Source: an uncultured Bacillota bacterium (lineage in GTDB: Bacteria; Bacillota_I; Bacilli_A; RF39; UBA660). Taken from it: a DNA stretch of 58,997 nucleotides. A program made the position numbers and the translations under genes. This document shows positions 16,475 to 24,083 of this stretch, piece by piece; the first letter of the stretch is position 1, and every line of letters begins with the position of its first letter. Under the pieces are notes generated by a model, which did not search any database, was not told the origin of the DNA, and was given only the letters and a program-made list of their open reading frames with translations. Where the stretch lies: contig CANSWR010000003.1 in NCBI GenBank assembly GCA_947650795.1, forward strand, positions 1-58,997, read 5' to 3'.

Positions 16475-16606
16475 AGTAAAGTCATCATTAAAAAGTTGAA
16501 AACAATACTCGAACAAAACAAAATGCAAAAAAATATTTGGCAAATAAAAATATATGCGCTATTATTAATGTAGTCAGATATTAAGTGTGGTAAAAAAGAT
16601 CAAAAT

Positions 16607-16708
16607 ATGAAACTTATAAGTAAAAGAGAATATGAATGTAAAAGATGTGGAAATTTAATAGAAGAAGGAATTAAGTTACTAATAAAAGAAAATAAATTAA
16701 TTACATAG
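16607..16708 (+). CDS. Possible 33-aa CxxC peptide or zinc-ribbon remnant
   Basis: A short open frame beginning MKLISKREYECKRCGNLIEE. The ECKRCGN knuckle looks like half of a zinc ribbon; a second knuckle is missing, so a broken gene is as likely as a real micro-protein. The ribosome site is weak. It would lie on the RNA predicted from 16481. The rest of 16468-16786 shows no other coding. Confidence 0.25.
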   Translation: MKLISKREYECKRCGNLIEEGIKLLIKENKLIT

Positions 16709-16731
16709 TTTTAATTTACTTTTGTTCTAAC

Positions 16732-16759
16732 CAAAAATATTAGGCATATAACCTAATAT
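16732..16759 (-). terminator. Terminator of the spoVID-ysxE unit
   Basis: ATATTAGG (16737-16744) pairs with CCTAATAT (16752-16759); TTTTT follows on the minus strand. Confidence 0.8.
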
Positions 16760-16786
16760 GAGTGTTTAAGAACTGTTTAGTGATTA

Positions 16787-17620
16787 TCATATAATCAAAT
16801 AATTAGTTCTATATATATAATCTAGTAAAGAGTTTATTTCTTTTATTTTATCATATTCTTTATTGTTTTCTTCTAAGGTTGTTGGCATGCTTATCATAAT
16901 AAGTAATAGTTTCGCTTCATCTTTATCAAGTGGATATTCATCGTTATAAATTTTTAATAGATTTGTAAAGTCCATTGTTTTGTATTCTTTTTTGTACAGC
17001 TTATATATATCTAAGATACGTGTATCAACCAAATAATTGTCCCATGAAGTAAGTAGAGACTTTTCCCCTTCTATAAAGTTTTCTCTTTTTAAGTTATTAT
17101 GAACTATACAAACTTTTTCTTTTGTTTTATCTTTTACTAGATTGTACCAAGAGTTAAGTTCTTTTTCTATAAATACTAGATTAGAATTTATTATTGAGTA
17201 ATTTCTAGCTAATAAGTAATCACTTGGAGACATATATATTTTTAAATCTATAGTTCTAATTAAGTTTTCATAAAATTCTTTTAAATAGTCTATATTCCCT
17301 ATTAATGTGTTATAAATATCTTTATATTTTTTTCTACTAATATCCTTAAAATATGTAGTTTTATAGTGAAGACTACTAATTGTTTTTATTAAATCTATAT
17401 CTTTTGTGTTAGATGAAAAAGGATCATCTTCATAGTATTTGTATTTTATTTCGTCTTTTGTTTCTTCTATTATTTCAGGATATATGTTAAATTCTCTTGT
17501 ATTTAAGTAATTAAATAGTGTACTTAAGTCTTTCTTTTTGGGCTTTATTACATATTTTCCTTCTTCTGTAGTAAGTATTTTTACATTTCCTTTTATTTGT
17601 ATTTTATTAATCTTGCTCAT
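16787..17620 (-). CDS. ysxE: YsxE/CotS-family spore coat kinase-like protein
   Basis: 277 residues with the fold of aminoglycoside-phosphotransferase-like spore proteins (CotS, CotI, YsxE). The N-lobe strand GKYVIKPKKK keeps a Lys in the expected place. The catalytic loop reads CIVHNNLKRENF (near 172-180) where HGDxxxxN is normal, so the catalytic Asp is Asn. The metal loop reads LLTSWDNYLVDTRILDIYKL and keeps an Asp. It is probably a pseudokinase. The start lies within the last codons of the spoVID-like gene and no ribosome site is seen, so it is translationally coupled. The spoVID-ysxE pair is the Bacillus arrangement, which supports both calls. Confidence 0.75.
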   Translation of the reverse strand: MSKINKIQIKGNVKILTTEEGKYVIKPKKKDLSTLFNYLNTREFNIYPEIIEETKDEIKYKYYEDDPFSSNTKDIDLIKTISSLHYKTTYFKDISRKKYKDIYNTLIGNIDYLKEFYENLIRTIDLKIYMSPSDYLLARNYSIINSNLVFIEKELNSWYNLVKDKTKEKVCIVHNNLKRENFIEGEKSLLTSWDNYLVDTRILDIYKLYKKEYKTMDFTNLLKIYNDEYPLDKDEAKLLLIMISMPTTLEENNKEYDKIKEINSLLDYIYRTNYLII

Positions 17621-18389
17621 TAGAAATAAATGGAATTATAATTTTATCTCCTATGTTTATGTTGCTTAAATCGTTGTATTCTTTTAAATCATCAAGGGTT
17701 ACATTATATTTGATTGCAATACTTTCTATTGTATCCTCTGATCTCATTATGTATATTTTATATTTGTAGTAACTTGTTTCTTCATTACTCATTATATTTT
17801 CTAATATTTCAGTATCATTTTCGTTTAAATTTGTATGAACTTCCGTTTGTGTTATTTCTTTAATTTCTTTCGTTTCTTCATGTATAGTATCTAACATTAC
17901 CTCGTTATGAAATACTTGTGGGGTTTCTACTTCACTAGCATTATTTAGCATTTCTTCTATATCATTCATAATTATTTGCTCCTCCTCTTCAACTAAATCA
18001 GCTTCTTTTGGTTCTTCTATAGGTAAGTCAATACTTTCTTCTATAGGAACTGGTGTAGGTTCTTCATAAATCATTTCTTGATAGAACATGTTTAAATACA
18101 TTTTTAAATGTAGTATGTCTTTTTCTACTTCATATTTGAAGTCTTTTATTGTTAAGTTTATTGAACTGTGGTCTATTAAACTAGATAGTGCGATTGTGAA
18201 TGGAATAGTATAAGTAAATTCTTCTTTTTGTAAGCTTGCTTTTGTTAGTTTGTATTCTCCACTTACATCAAAATAACCTTCAATAGTATCTTCAAGTATT
18301 TTATAATCATGACTTAGTGAGATATCTGTTATTTCTTCTACTCTAGTTTTCATTATACAATCTTTTTTAAATTCTATTACATTATTCAA
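17607..18389 (-). CDS. spoVID: SpoVID-like spore coat morphogenesis protein with LysM
   Basis: 260 residues: an N-terminal SpoVID-type beta domain (residues 1-115, with ISLSHDYKILEDTIEGYFDV and TIPFTIALSS), an acidic middle rich in Glu and Pro (115-200), and a C-terminal LysM (IMRSEDTIESIAIKYNVTL, then YNDLSNINIGDKIIIP). In Bacillus SpoVID coats the forespore and its LysM contacts lipid II/SafA. The start is TTG at 18389, 9 nt after AAAGGAG; that site is buried in a 10-bp hairpin. It is much shorter than Bacillus SpoVID because the middle is reduced. Its partner ysxE follows with a 14-bp overlap. Confidence 0.8.
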   Translation of the reverse strand: MNNVIEFKKDCIMKTRVEEITDISLSHDYKILEDTIEGYFDVSGEYKLTKASLQKEEFTYTIPFTIALSSLIDHSSINLTIKDFKYEVEKDILHLKMYLNMFYQEMIYEEPTPVPIEESIDLPIEEPKEADLVEEEEQIIMNDIEEMLNNASEVETPQVFHNEVMLDTIHEETKEIKEITQTEVHTNLNENDTEILENIMSNEETSYYKYKIYIMRSEDTIESIAIKYNVTLDDLKEYNDLSNINIGDKIIIPFISNEQD

Positions 18390-18392
18390 TAT

Positions 18393-18429
18393 AAAACACT
18401 CCTTTCATTTAACTGTATGAAGGAGTGTT
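18393..18429 (-). promoter_or_regulatory. Hairpin masking the spoVID ribosome site, possibly also a terminator
   Basis: AACACTCCTT (18395-18404) pairs perfectly with AAGGAGTGTT (18420-18429). On the minus strand the 3' arm contains AAGGAG, the spoVID Shine-Dalgarno, followed by TTTTATA and the TTG start. Confidence 0.75.
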
Positions 18430-18434
18430 AAAGG

Positions 18435-18701
18435 TTATGCAGCTTTTTTTACAAGAGTGTTTTCTCTATGTATTTGTACGTATCCTATTTTTTCTAAATT
18501 TATTATTAGTTCGTCTGAGATAACGCCTAATTCGTCTAATTTTATTGATGTTCTGAATTCATCATCTAATATTATATAGAGTGCAACTCTAGGTGTTTTA
18601 TCTATTCCTTCATAGATTTCATAGGCAAGTATATCTGAATCGCTTGTTTTAAATGCTTCTCTAAGTGTTTTTGCTTTTTTGCTTTCTGTTATGAAACTCA
18701 T
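18435..18701 (-). CDS. Hypothetical protein overlapping the end of lon
   Basis: 88 residues starting MSFITESKKAKTLREAF; the ATG at 18701 has GAAAGGAGCG upstream, so the in-frame TTG at 18719 is part of the ribosome site. The protein is small and soluble, with an alternating strand/helix pattern (TPRVALYIILDDEFRTSIKL) and a basic end (TLVKKAA). Its first 41 bp overlap the lon reading frame, so the two are on one transcript. I recognise no family. Confidence 0.65.
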   Translation of the reverse strand: MSFITESKKAKTLREAFKTSDSDILAYEIYEGIDKTPRVALYIILDDEFRTSIKLDELGVISDELIINLEKIGYVQIHRENTLVKKAA

Positions 18702-21027
18702 TGTTATCGCTCCTTTCAAATAAGTCTACATATATTTCTTTATAATTTTTTATAATTTTAAATTTTATTTTATTTTTGAGATAGTCATCAAGTTCATCTA
18801 TCTCGCGTTTATTATACACCGAAATATATAATATGTCTATACCTTCTCTAATCGCAGCCATTACTTTTTCTCTTATACCACCCACTGGGAGGACTTCTCC
18901 TAATAATGTCATTTCTCCAGTCATTGATATATTTTTAGGAATACTTTTATTTAGTATGTGACTTAGTAAGCATGTTGTTATTAAAGTCCCAGCTGAAGGA
19001 CCATCTTTTGGAGTTCCAATTTCTCTAAAGTTTATGTGAAATGTTTGGTTTAAGATATTTTCATTTAGTTTGAAGTATTCCGTTTTAGATTTTATATAGC
19101 TTAGTGATATTTTGATACTTTCTTCTAATACTTTTCCTAATGATCCAGAGGTTATAAATTTATTTTCGCCTTTGTAACTAGTAACTTCTACTTCTAGTGT
19201 TTCTCCTCCATATGAAGTGTAAGCTAGACCAGTTAAGAAACCTGGAATATTTTCTCCTTTTTTTCTGGTGTTATATTTTTCGTTTTTAAGATATTTTTTT
19301 AAATCATCTGGATTTATAATTATGTTATTAATAGATTTGTTTTCAAGCTTGTAAGCTGTTATAACTTTTCTTATGATTTTATCTATAAGTCTTTCTAATT
19401 CTCTTACTCCACTTTCTTTTGTATAGTTGTCAATTATTTTTTCTAGTATGTTTTCAGGAATTTTTATTTGATTAGGGGTTAGTCCTACTTTTGATAGTGA
19501 AGTTGGGATTAAATGTTTTTTTGCTATTTCTAATTTTTCTGGTTTTATGTATGATGTAATATCTATTATTTCTAGTCTATCTAATAATACAGCAGGGATT
19601 GTAGATTTGTCATTTGCTGTTATTATCCATGTAATGCTACTTAAATTTATTTCTTCTTCTATAAAGTTATCTATGAATGTTTTGTTTTGGTTTGAATCTA
19701 GTATGTCTAATAATGAACTTGATGTATCTCCTTTGTAACTATCAGATAGCTTATCTATTTCATCTAATAATATTACTGAATTCATTGATTTAGATTTAAT
19801 TAAAGCGTTTACTATTTTTCCAGGACAACTTCCTATGTAAGTTTTTCTGTGACCTAATAATTCTGCTGGATCGTTTATTCCTCCTAAGCTTATTTTTGCA
19901 AAGTTCTTTTTTAATGCATTTGCTATGCTGCTTGCTAGTGTAGTTTTTCCTACTCCTGGAGGGCCGATTAAACATATTATAGGAGCGTATTCACTTTTTT
20001 TGTTTTCTTTTACAGCTATATATTCTATTATTCTATTTTTTATTTCGGTTAATCCGTAGTGTGATGAATTTAGAGAACTTTCTATTTTTTTTAAGTTTGT
20101 TTCATCTTTTGTATATATTCCCCATGGAATTTTTGTTAGATAATCTAAATAGTTTCTTATTACACCTAATTCTGGACTTATTTCAGGTGTTACTTCGTAT
20201 CTTTCTAACTCTCTATGTGCTCGACTAATGATGTTAGTTGGGATTCTTCCACTTTTTAATAGTTCTTTTATTTTTTCAATGTATTCTGTTTTGTTATCTT
20301 TTTCTCCTAATTCTTCTTTGATAATTTTTAATTTTTCTTTTAATATTAATTCTTTTTGAGCTTGATCTAAATTTTTTCTAAATTCAATTTCAATTTTATT
20401 TTCTAATTCTAGTACTGCTAATTCTATATTTATTTCGGTTATAAGTTTTTTTGTACGGGATACACGACTCATGTCTAACATTAATGATATTTTCTTTTCT
20501 AAGTTTAGTGGTAAGAAGTTAGCGATTTTATCTGTTAGTTTATCTAAGTCTGTTATTCCTTTTATATTATTTAATATTGAATTTGATATGTATGGATTAG
20601 CACCTATATATTTATCTAGTTCTCCTATAAGTTTTCTCAACAGTGCTGTTTCTTCTATTTCATTATAATCTTCATCTCTATAAGTTACAAATATACTTTC
20701 TAATACATCACTTTCGTTTGAATAATTTACGTAACTTAATACTTTTACTCTTTTTTGCCCGCTTAGGACTATTCTTGTGTTTCCGTTTGGTAAGTCTATT
20801 CTACTAGTTATTTTTGCTATTACTCCAACTTTTGGTAGATCTGTTGTATCTGGACTTTCTTCTAATTCGTTTATAGGAGTTACGATTAAAACTTCATTAT
20901 TATGATATAGCTTTGATATGTCTATTATTTTTTTGCTAATATCATTATTAAGTTCAATTCGTGCATCACCTTGAGGTAAAAGCACGAGGCCTTTTAGTAG
21001 TATTACTGGTAAGTTATTTTTAATCAT
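18661..21027 (-). CDS. lon: ATP-dependent protease LonA
   Basis: Cytosolic AAA+ protease that degrades damaged and regulatory proteins. The ATG at 21027 is chosen because GGGAGG lies 7 nt upstream; the longer reading is not needed. 788 residues. N-terminal LON substrate domain to about 200, AAA+ module with Walker A GPPGVGKTTLA and Walker B SVILLDEIDK, then the protease domain with Ser in KDGPSAGTLITTC and Lys in GIREKVMAAIREG. All key residues are present. No CIRCE or CtsR-like site is obvious upstream. Confidence 0.97.
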   Translation of the reverse strand: MIKNNLPVILLKGLVLLPQGDARIELNNDISKKIIDISKLYHNNEVLIVTPINELEESPDTTDLPKVGVIAKITSRIDLPNGNTRIVLSGQKRVKVLSYVNYSNESDVLESIFVTYRDEDYNEIEETALLRKLIGELDKYIGANPYISNSILNNIKGITDLDKLTDKIANFLPLNLEKKISLMLDMSRVSRTKKLITEINIELAVLELENKIEIEFRKNLDQAQKELILKEKLKIIKEELGEKDNKTEYIEKIKELLKSGRIPTNIISRAHRELERYEVTPEISPELGVIRNYLDYLTKIPWGIYTKDETNLKKIESSLNSSHYGLTEIKNRIIEYIAVKENKKSEYAPIICLIGPPGVGKTTLASSIANALKKNFAKISLGGINDPAELLGHRKTYIGSCPGKIVNALIKSKSMNSVILLDEIDKLSDSYKGDTSSSLLDILDSNQNKTFIDNFIEEEINLSSITWIITANDKSTIPAVLLDRLEIIDITSYIKPEKLEIAKKHLIPTSLSKVGLTPNQIKIPENILEKIIDNYTKESGVRELERLIDKIIRKVITAYKLENKSINNIIINPDDLKKYLKNEKYNTRKKGENIPGFLTGLAYTSYGGETLEVEVTSYKGENKFITSGSLGKVLEESIKISLSYIKSKTEYFKLNENILNQTFHINFREIGTPKDGPSAGTLITTCLLSHILNKSIPKNISMTGEMTLLGEVLPVGGIREKVMAAIREGIDILYISVYNKREIDELDDYLKNKIKFKIIKNYKEIYVDLFERSDNNEFHNRKQKSKNT

Positions 21028-21171
21028 GCTTCTGCCTCCCATATGACTTTTTATTATAAATATTTTCACACTTTATGTCTACTCATTTTTTCATTTTTTT
21101 TAATTTATTTTTTTTATTGTAACGAAGAAAATACACTAAAAAATTAGTGCATTATTTTTGTTATTTTTTTG

Positions 21172-21200
21172 TTGACATAGTATTAAATTTATTGTAATCT
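21172..21200 (+). promoter_or_regulatory. Near-consensus sigma-A promoter with no ORF behind it
   Basis: TTGACA (21172-21177), exactly 17 nt, TAATCT (21195-21200). Points away from lon toward a structured stretch ending in a T tract, with no coding frame. Confidence 0.8.
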
Positions 21201-21206
21201 AGTTAG

Positions 21207-21293
21207 TAAGAAAACAAAAATAGTAAAACGTAGCGAAGCTTTAGTAGGACTATTAAAGTTAGCTAAGAATTACTATCTAGTTTTCTTTTTTTA
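21207..21293 (+). ncRNA. Candidate structured small RNA (about 85 nt)
   Basis: Downstream of the promoter the sequence folds into one long rod. AAGAAAAC (21208-21215) pairs with GTTTTCTT (21280-21287), ATAGTAA (21220-21226) with TTACTAT (21270-21276), and TAGC (21231-21234) with GCTA (21262-21265). An apical stem follows: 21239-21246 with 21251-21258, with one G-U pair and a GGAC loop. Internal loops are small and nearly symmetric. A run of T ends it, so the outer stem doubles as a terminator. It lacks the SRP GGAA-loop signature and is too short for 6S. No open frame of note. It lies between lon and the convergent 78-residue gene. Confidence 0.65.
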
Positions 21294-21527
21294 TTTTAAA
21301 AATTCTTTATCTTTTTCTATATTTCTGAATGAAAGTTTTGTTAATGTTTTTATTTTTTCATCATTATTTGCTATTATTGATTGTTGGTAAAGAGTGATGA
21401 ATTCTTCAAATATTAAGACTGCTTCATGCATTTTTTTAAAATCTAAAGTTTTATTATAATCATAGATAGCTGCTGTGAAAGTTGAATGAATTTGATTAAA
21501 TATTTTTTGTAGTTCTTCATTTGTCAT
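21291..21527 (-). CDS. Small hypothetical helical protein
   Basis: 78 residues, all helical (LQKIFNQIHSTFTAAIYDYN, then MHEAVLIFEEFITLYQQS). It follows holA by 7 bp and is read with it. This is the place where rpsT (S20) often stands in Bacillota, but the sequence is not S20. Family not recognised. Confidence 0.6.
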   Translation of the reverse strand: MTNEELQKIFNQIHSTFTAAIYDYNKTLDFKKMHEAVLIFEEFITLYQQSIIANNDEKIKTLTKLSFRNIEKDKEFLK

Positions 21528-21534
21528 ATTACAC

Positions 21535-22470
21535 CTATAGTTCTAAAAAGAAAGTTTCTAGCGCTTTTGTTTTTTCTAAGATTCCTAATTTTATATTTTT
21601 ATCTACATCGCTTAGATTTTCTAATATTTTTAACATTGTTTCTTCTTCTATATCATTACTTGCTTTTATTGCAAGGGTTACTCTGTAAGGATGTTCTTTT
21701 AGTTTGCTTGCAATTGTTCTTGAATCCATGCCAGTTTCTGCAAGTATATTAACTTGATACATGAGTCTAAATTGTCCAGCTAGTAAGCTTATTATGACTA
21801 CTGGTTCTTCTTTATTTTCTATTAAATTTTTATATAATGTGAATATTTTGTTTTTGTCATTTTTAACAACAGCGTTAACTAAATCAAATATATTGTTATC
21901 ATTATATTTTGTTATTACTTTTTTTACGTCTTCTTTAGAGATTGTTTTTTCGTTTATTTTATATAAGTAAAGTTTTTCTAGTTCTTTATCTATTACTTTA
22001 GTGTTAGATTTTAATCTTTGTTCAATTTCTCTTACAGTATCTAAATCTATTTTAAATTCTTTTTTTTCAAAGTATTCTTTTATGTAGGTTATTATACTGT
22101 TTTCACTTAAAGGTTTAAATTCTATAGTTTTTACTTTGGTTTTTAAATATTTTACTAGTTTTTTTCTTTCGTCTAGTTTATCTGTTATTATTTTAAATAT
22201 TAATGTAGTTGAAAGATTGGGATTTTCTATGTATGACTCTAATAATTTACTTTCAAGTGTAGACTTTGCAGTTAGAAATTCACATTCATTTAGTATTACC
22301 ATTTTTTTAGAACCAAATAAGTCTAAATAAGAACATTCTTCAATTACATCTTCGATTTGACATTCTTTATAGTTATAGATTACTTTATTTTCTATATTAG
22401 ATTCTGTCATAGTTTTTTCTATAAATTTCTCTAGTTCGTTTTCATTTTCTCCATATAGTATATAGTTCAT
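21535..22470 (-). CDS. holA: DNA polymerase III delta subunit
   Basis: The clamp-loader delta subunit that opens the sliding clamp. 311 residues, normal. The N-terminal AAA-like domain lacks a P-loop, as expected for delta (MNYILYGENENELEKFIEKT). Characteristic parts are SYLDLFGSKKMVILNECEFL, a middle region NNIFDLVNAVVKNDKNKIF and the C-terminal collar GQFRLMYQVNIL with KEHPYRVTLAIKAS. AAGGTGAT precedes the ATG, and TATAAT stands upstream. Confidence 0.93.
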   Translation of the reverse strand: MNYILYGENENELEKFIEKTMTESNIENKVIYNYKECQIEDVIEECSYLDLFGSKKMVILNECEFLTAKSTLESKLLESYIENPNLSTTLIFKIITDKLDERKKLVKYLKTKVKTIEFKPLSENSIITYIKEYFEKKEFKIDLDTVREIEQRLKSNTKVIDKELEKLYLYKINEKTISKEDVKKVITKYNDNNIFDLVNAVVKNDKNKIFTLYKNLIENKEEPVVIISLLAGQFRLMYQVNILAETGMDSRTIASKLKEHPYRVTLAIKASNDIEEETMLKILENLSDVDKNIKLGILEKTKALETFFLEL

Positions 22471-22550
22471 GATATCACCTTGTTTATATTATAACAAAAA
22501 TAGTAAATTTTCTCTAGTTTTCTGATAATTTTATTATGATTTTATAATTA

Positions 22551-22583
22551 AAAAGACTATTGACTCGATTATTTGCCAATAGT
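22551..22583 (-). terminator. Terminator of the peptide/CPBP/surface-protein cluster
   Basis: ACTATTG (22556-22562) pairs with CAATAGT (22577-22583), with CTTTTT following on the minus strand. Confidence 0.75.
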
Positions 22584-22586
22584 TAT

Positions 22587-23258
22587 TTATTTTTTATTTT
22601 GGAATAGTGTAGCGCCTATTAATACTATAATAACTACAATCATAACTATAATGATAATGTTTATATTTTTAGGATTATTAACGGCATCTTGTACTATTGA
22701 TGCTGTAAGTAGATAGTTTGAACAGTGTGTTATTTCAAATTCTACTTTTCCATTATTAACTATTATATCATTTTGTATATATTCTATCCTATCTAATTCT
22801 TCATTATAGTAGTAAAGATAAAGCTTTTCTCCATTTTTGTATTTATTTTTTACATCTAACTTTATTTTTGCTTTAGTAGGTAATTCTCCATGATGATTGA
22901 ATGAGATTATAAGTTTGTCATTATTTGATACTAAATTTTCTATATTTTTGTCTTTTATATCAGTCATTAATTGTAATCTTAAATCTAGGTCTATTTCCAT
23001 ATTATCTTTTAGTGATTTATTAAAATCTTCATTGTTTAGGAATGTCCAAGAATAAGTAAGGTTTTTAGATTTATCTACTACTTCATATATTATTTCTTCT
23101 TTTGATATAGTTTTTGAGATATTTATTAATGTATTGTTTGATAACATTTTTTTGTTATTTATGCCAATTTCTTTGTCAGTATTTATTATGTGTGTAATGA
23201 GTCCTGCTATAACTATAAGTAAAAGAGAAATAAGTGTTATACTAAATTCTTTTTTCAT
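22587..23258 (-). CDS. Membrane-anchored extracellular protein
   Basis: 223 residues with a signal/anchor helix at 5-25 and a second helix at the C-terminus (about 197-217), then a short basic tail, so most of it should lie outside the cell held at both ends. The outer domain ends with GELPTKAKIKLDVKNKYKNG, LYLYYYNEELDRIEYI and VEFEITHCSNYLLTA, a module common at the C-terminal side of surface proteins from gut Bacillota. An AAAGGA ribosome site is present. It follows the CPBP gene by 21 bp. Role unknown. Confidence 0.7.
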   Translation of the reverse strand: MKKEFSITLISLLLIVIAGLITHIINTDKEIGINNKKMLSNNTLINISKTISKEEIIYEVVDKSKNLTYSWTFLNNEDFNKSLKDNMEIDLDLRLQLMTDIKDKNIENLVSNNDKLIISFNHHGELPTKAKIKLDVKNKYKNGEKLYLYYYNEELDRIEYIQNDIIVNNGKVEFEITHCSNYLLTASIVQDAVNNPKNINIIIIVMIVVIIVLIGATLFQNKK

Positions 23259-23279
23259 AGTAATCCTTTCCGCATCTTA

Positions 23280-23921
23280 TTATATACTGTTTAAAAGTAT
23301 GAATAAATCATAAAATAAGTATACTACGCATGGTGTTATAATATTGCCTGTTTTTTCATATGATACACTTAATATTATACCCGCGAATGCAAAAGGTATT
23401 AATGTAAATAAATCATTTGTAGAAGAAATGTTATATCCTATTTGACAGAATGCGTATACTAAGCTTGAAAATATAATGAAGAAATATTTGTTTTGCAATA
23501 TATCTTTGAAAACTTTTCTAAATACTATTTGTTCTGTAAATAAGCTTATTACAAATACATATATTATTAGTAAAAAGATATTTTTGTCTAATAATGAATC
23601 GATTAGAGAAGAGTTATTATAAGTGACGTGAAAAACTTCTACTAATATAATTGAAACGATTAATAATCCTACTATTAATGCTGCTGAATATACTAATGAT
23701 TTACCTACGTTTTTGAAAAAGTGTTTGTTAAATGCTTTTATATCTCTTATTATGTCATCTTTGTATATAAATATAAATAATAAAAGTAATAAAAACATAA
23801 TACCTATATTGATTAATAAATCGTTTGTGCTATTTGATGTTATGCTTGGTAAGAGCATTGGCACTAAAATGTATAATAAAAAAACACCTATTCCTTTAAT
23901 TAATTTGTTTAAATTTGTCAT
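23280..23921 (-). CDS. CPBP/Abi-family membrane protein, catalytic motifs degenerate
   Basis: 213 residues from the ATG at 23921, which has AGAGGTGG 4 nt upstream; the longer frame is leader. Seven or eight membrane helices. CPBP intramembrane proteases carry EExxxR, then FxxxH, then HxxxN/D. Here motif 1 is TEQIVFRKVF (E130, Q131, R135). The second His is absent in SSLVYAFCQIG and the third in TPCVVYLFYDLF (D205 kept). It is therefore probably not an active protease. CPBP proteins in Gram-positives often act in bacteriocin immunity or peptide maturation, which is notable because a tiny peptide gene lies directly upstream. Confidence 0.75.
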   Translation of the reverse strand: MTNLNKLIKGIGVFLLYILVPMLLPSITSNSTNDLLINIGIMFLLLLLFIFIYKDDIIRDIKAFNKHFFKNVGKSLVYSAALIVGLLIVSIILVEVFHVTYNNSSLIDSLLDKNIFLLIIYVFVISLFTEQIVFRKVFKDILQNKYFFIIFSSLVYAFCQIGYNISSTNDLFTLIPFAFAGIILSVSYEKTGNIITPCVVYLFYDLFILLNSI

Positions 23922-23970
23922 ACTTCCACCTCTTAAATTAATAAACCAAACCCCCAAATGTTATCCTAGA

Positions 23971-24006
23971 TTATAACCAAGGAAGATATTTTTTGATCCA
24001 CTTCAT
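23971..24006 (-). CDS. 11-residue peptide MKWIKKYLPWL
   Basis: A complete mini-gene: a perfect AAGGAGGTGG ribosome site, 5 nt, ATG, ten codons and TAA. The peptide is basic and amphipathic with two Trp. The stop is 50 bp before the CPBP start, in the same direction. It could be a secreted signal or toxin peptide, or a leader controlling the CPBP gene. Without the strong ribosome site I would not report it. Real translation is likely; its role is not known. Confidence 0.5.
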   Translation of the reverse strand: MKWIKKYLPWL

Positions 24007-24083
24007 TCTTCCACCTCCTTATTTTGTACTTTTATTTTATCATAGTCTTGTGTGATTTTATATATTTTTTAAAGAAGTTTACA

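Larger units (their letters stand above)
16405..16502. repeat. Perfect 20-bp inverted repeat flanking a terminator
   Basis: TTTTCAACTTTTTAATGATG at 16405-16424 and its exact reverse complement at 16483-16502 are separated by 58 nt containing the terminator of the small membrane-protein gene. No obvious target-site duplication. Confidence 0.9.

Noticed and set aside
21207-21293. SRP (4.5S) or 6S RNA identity for the small RNA
   Set aside because: The SRP apical GGAA loop and its conserved asymmetric loop are absent, and 6S is about twice as long.
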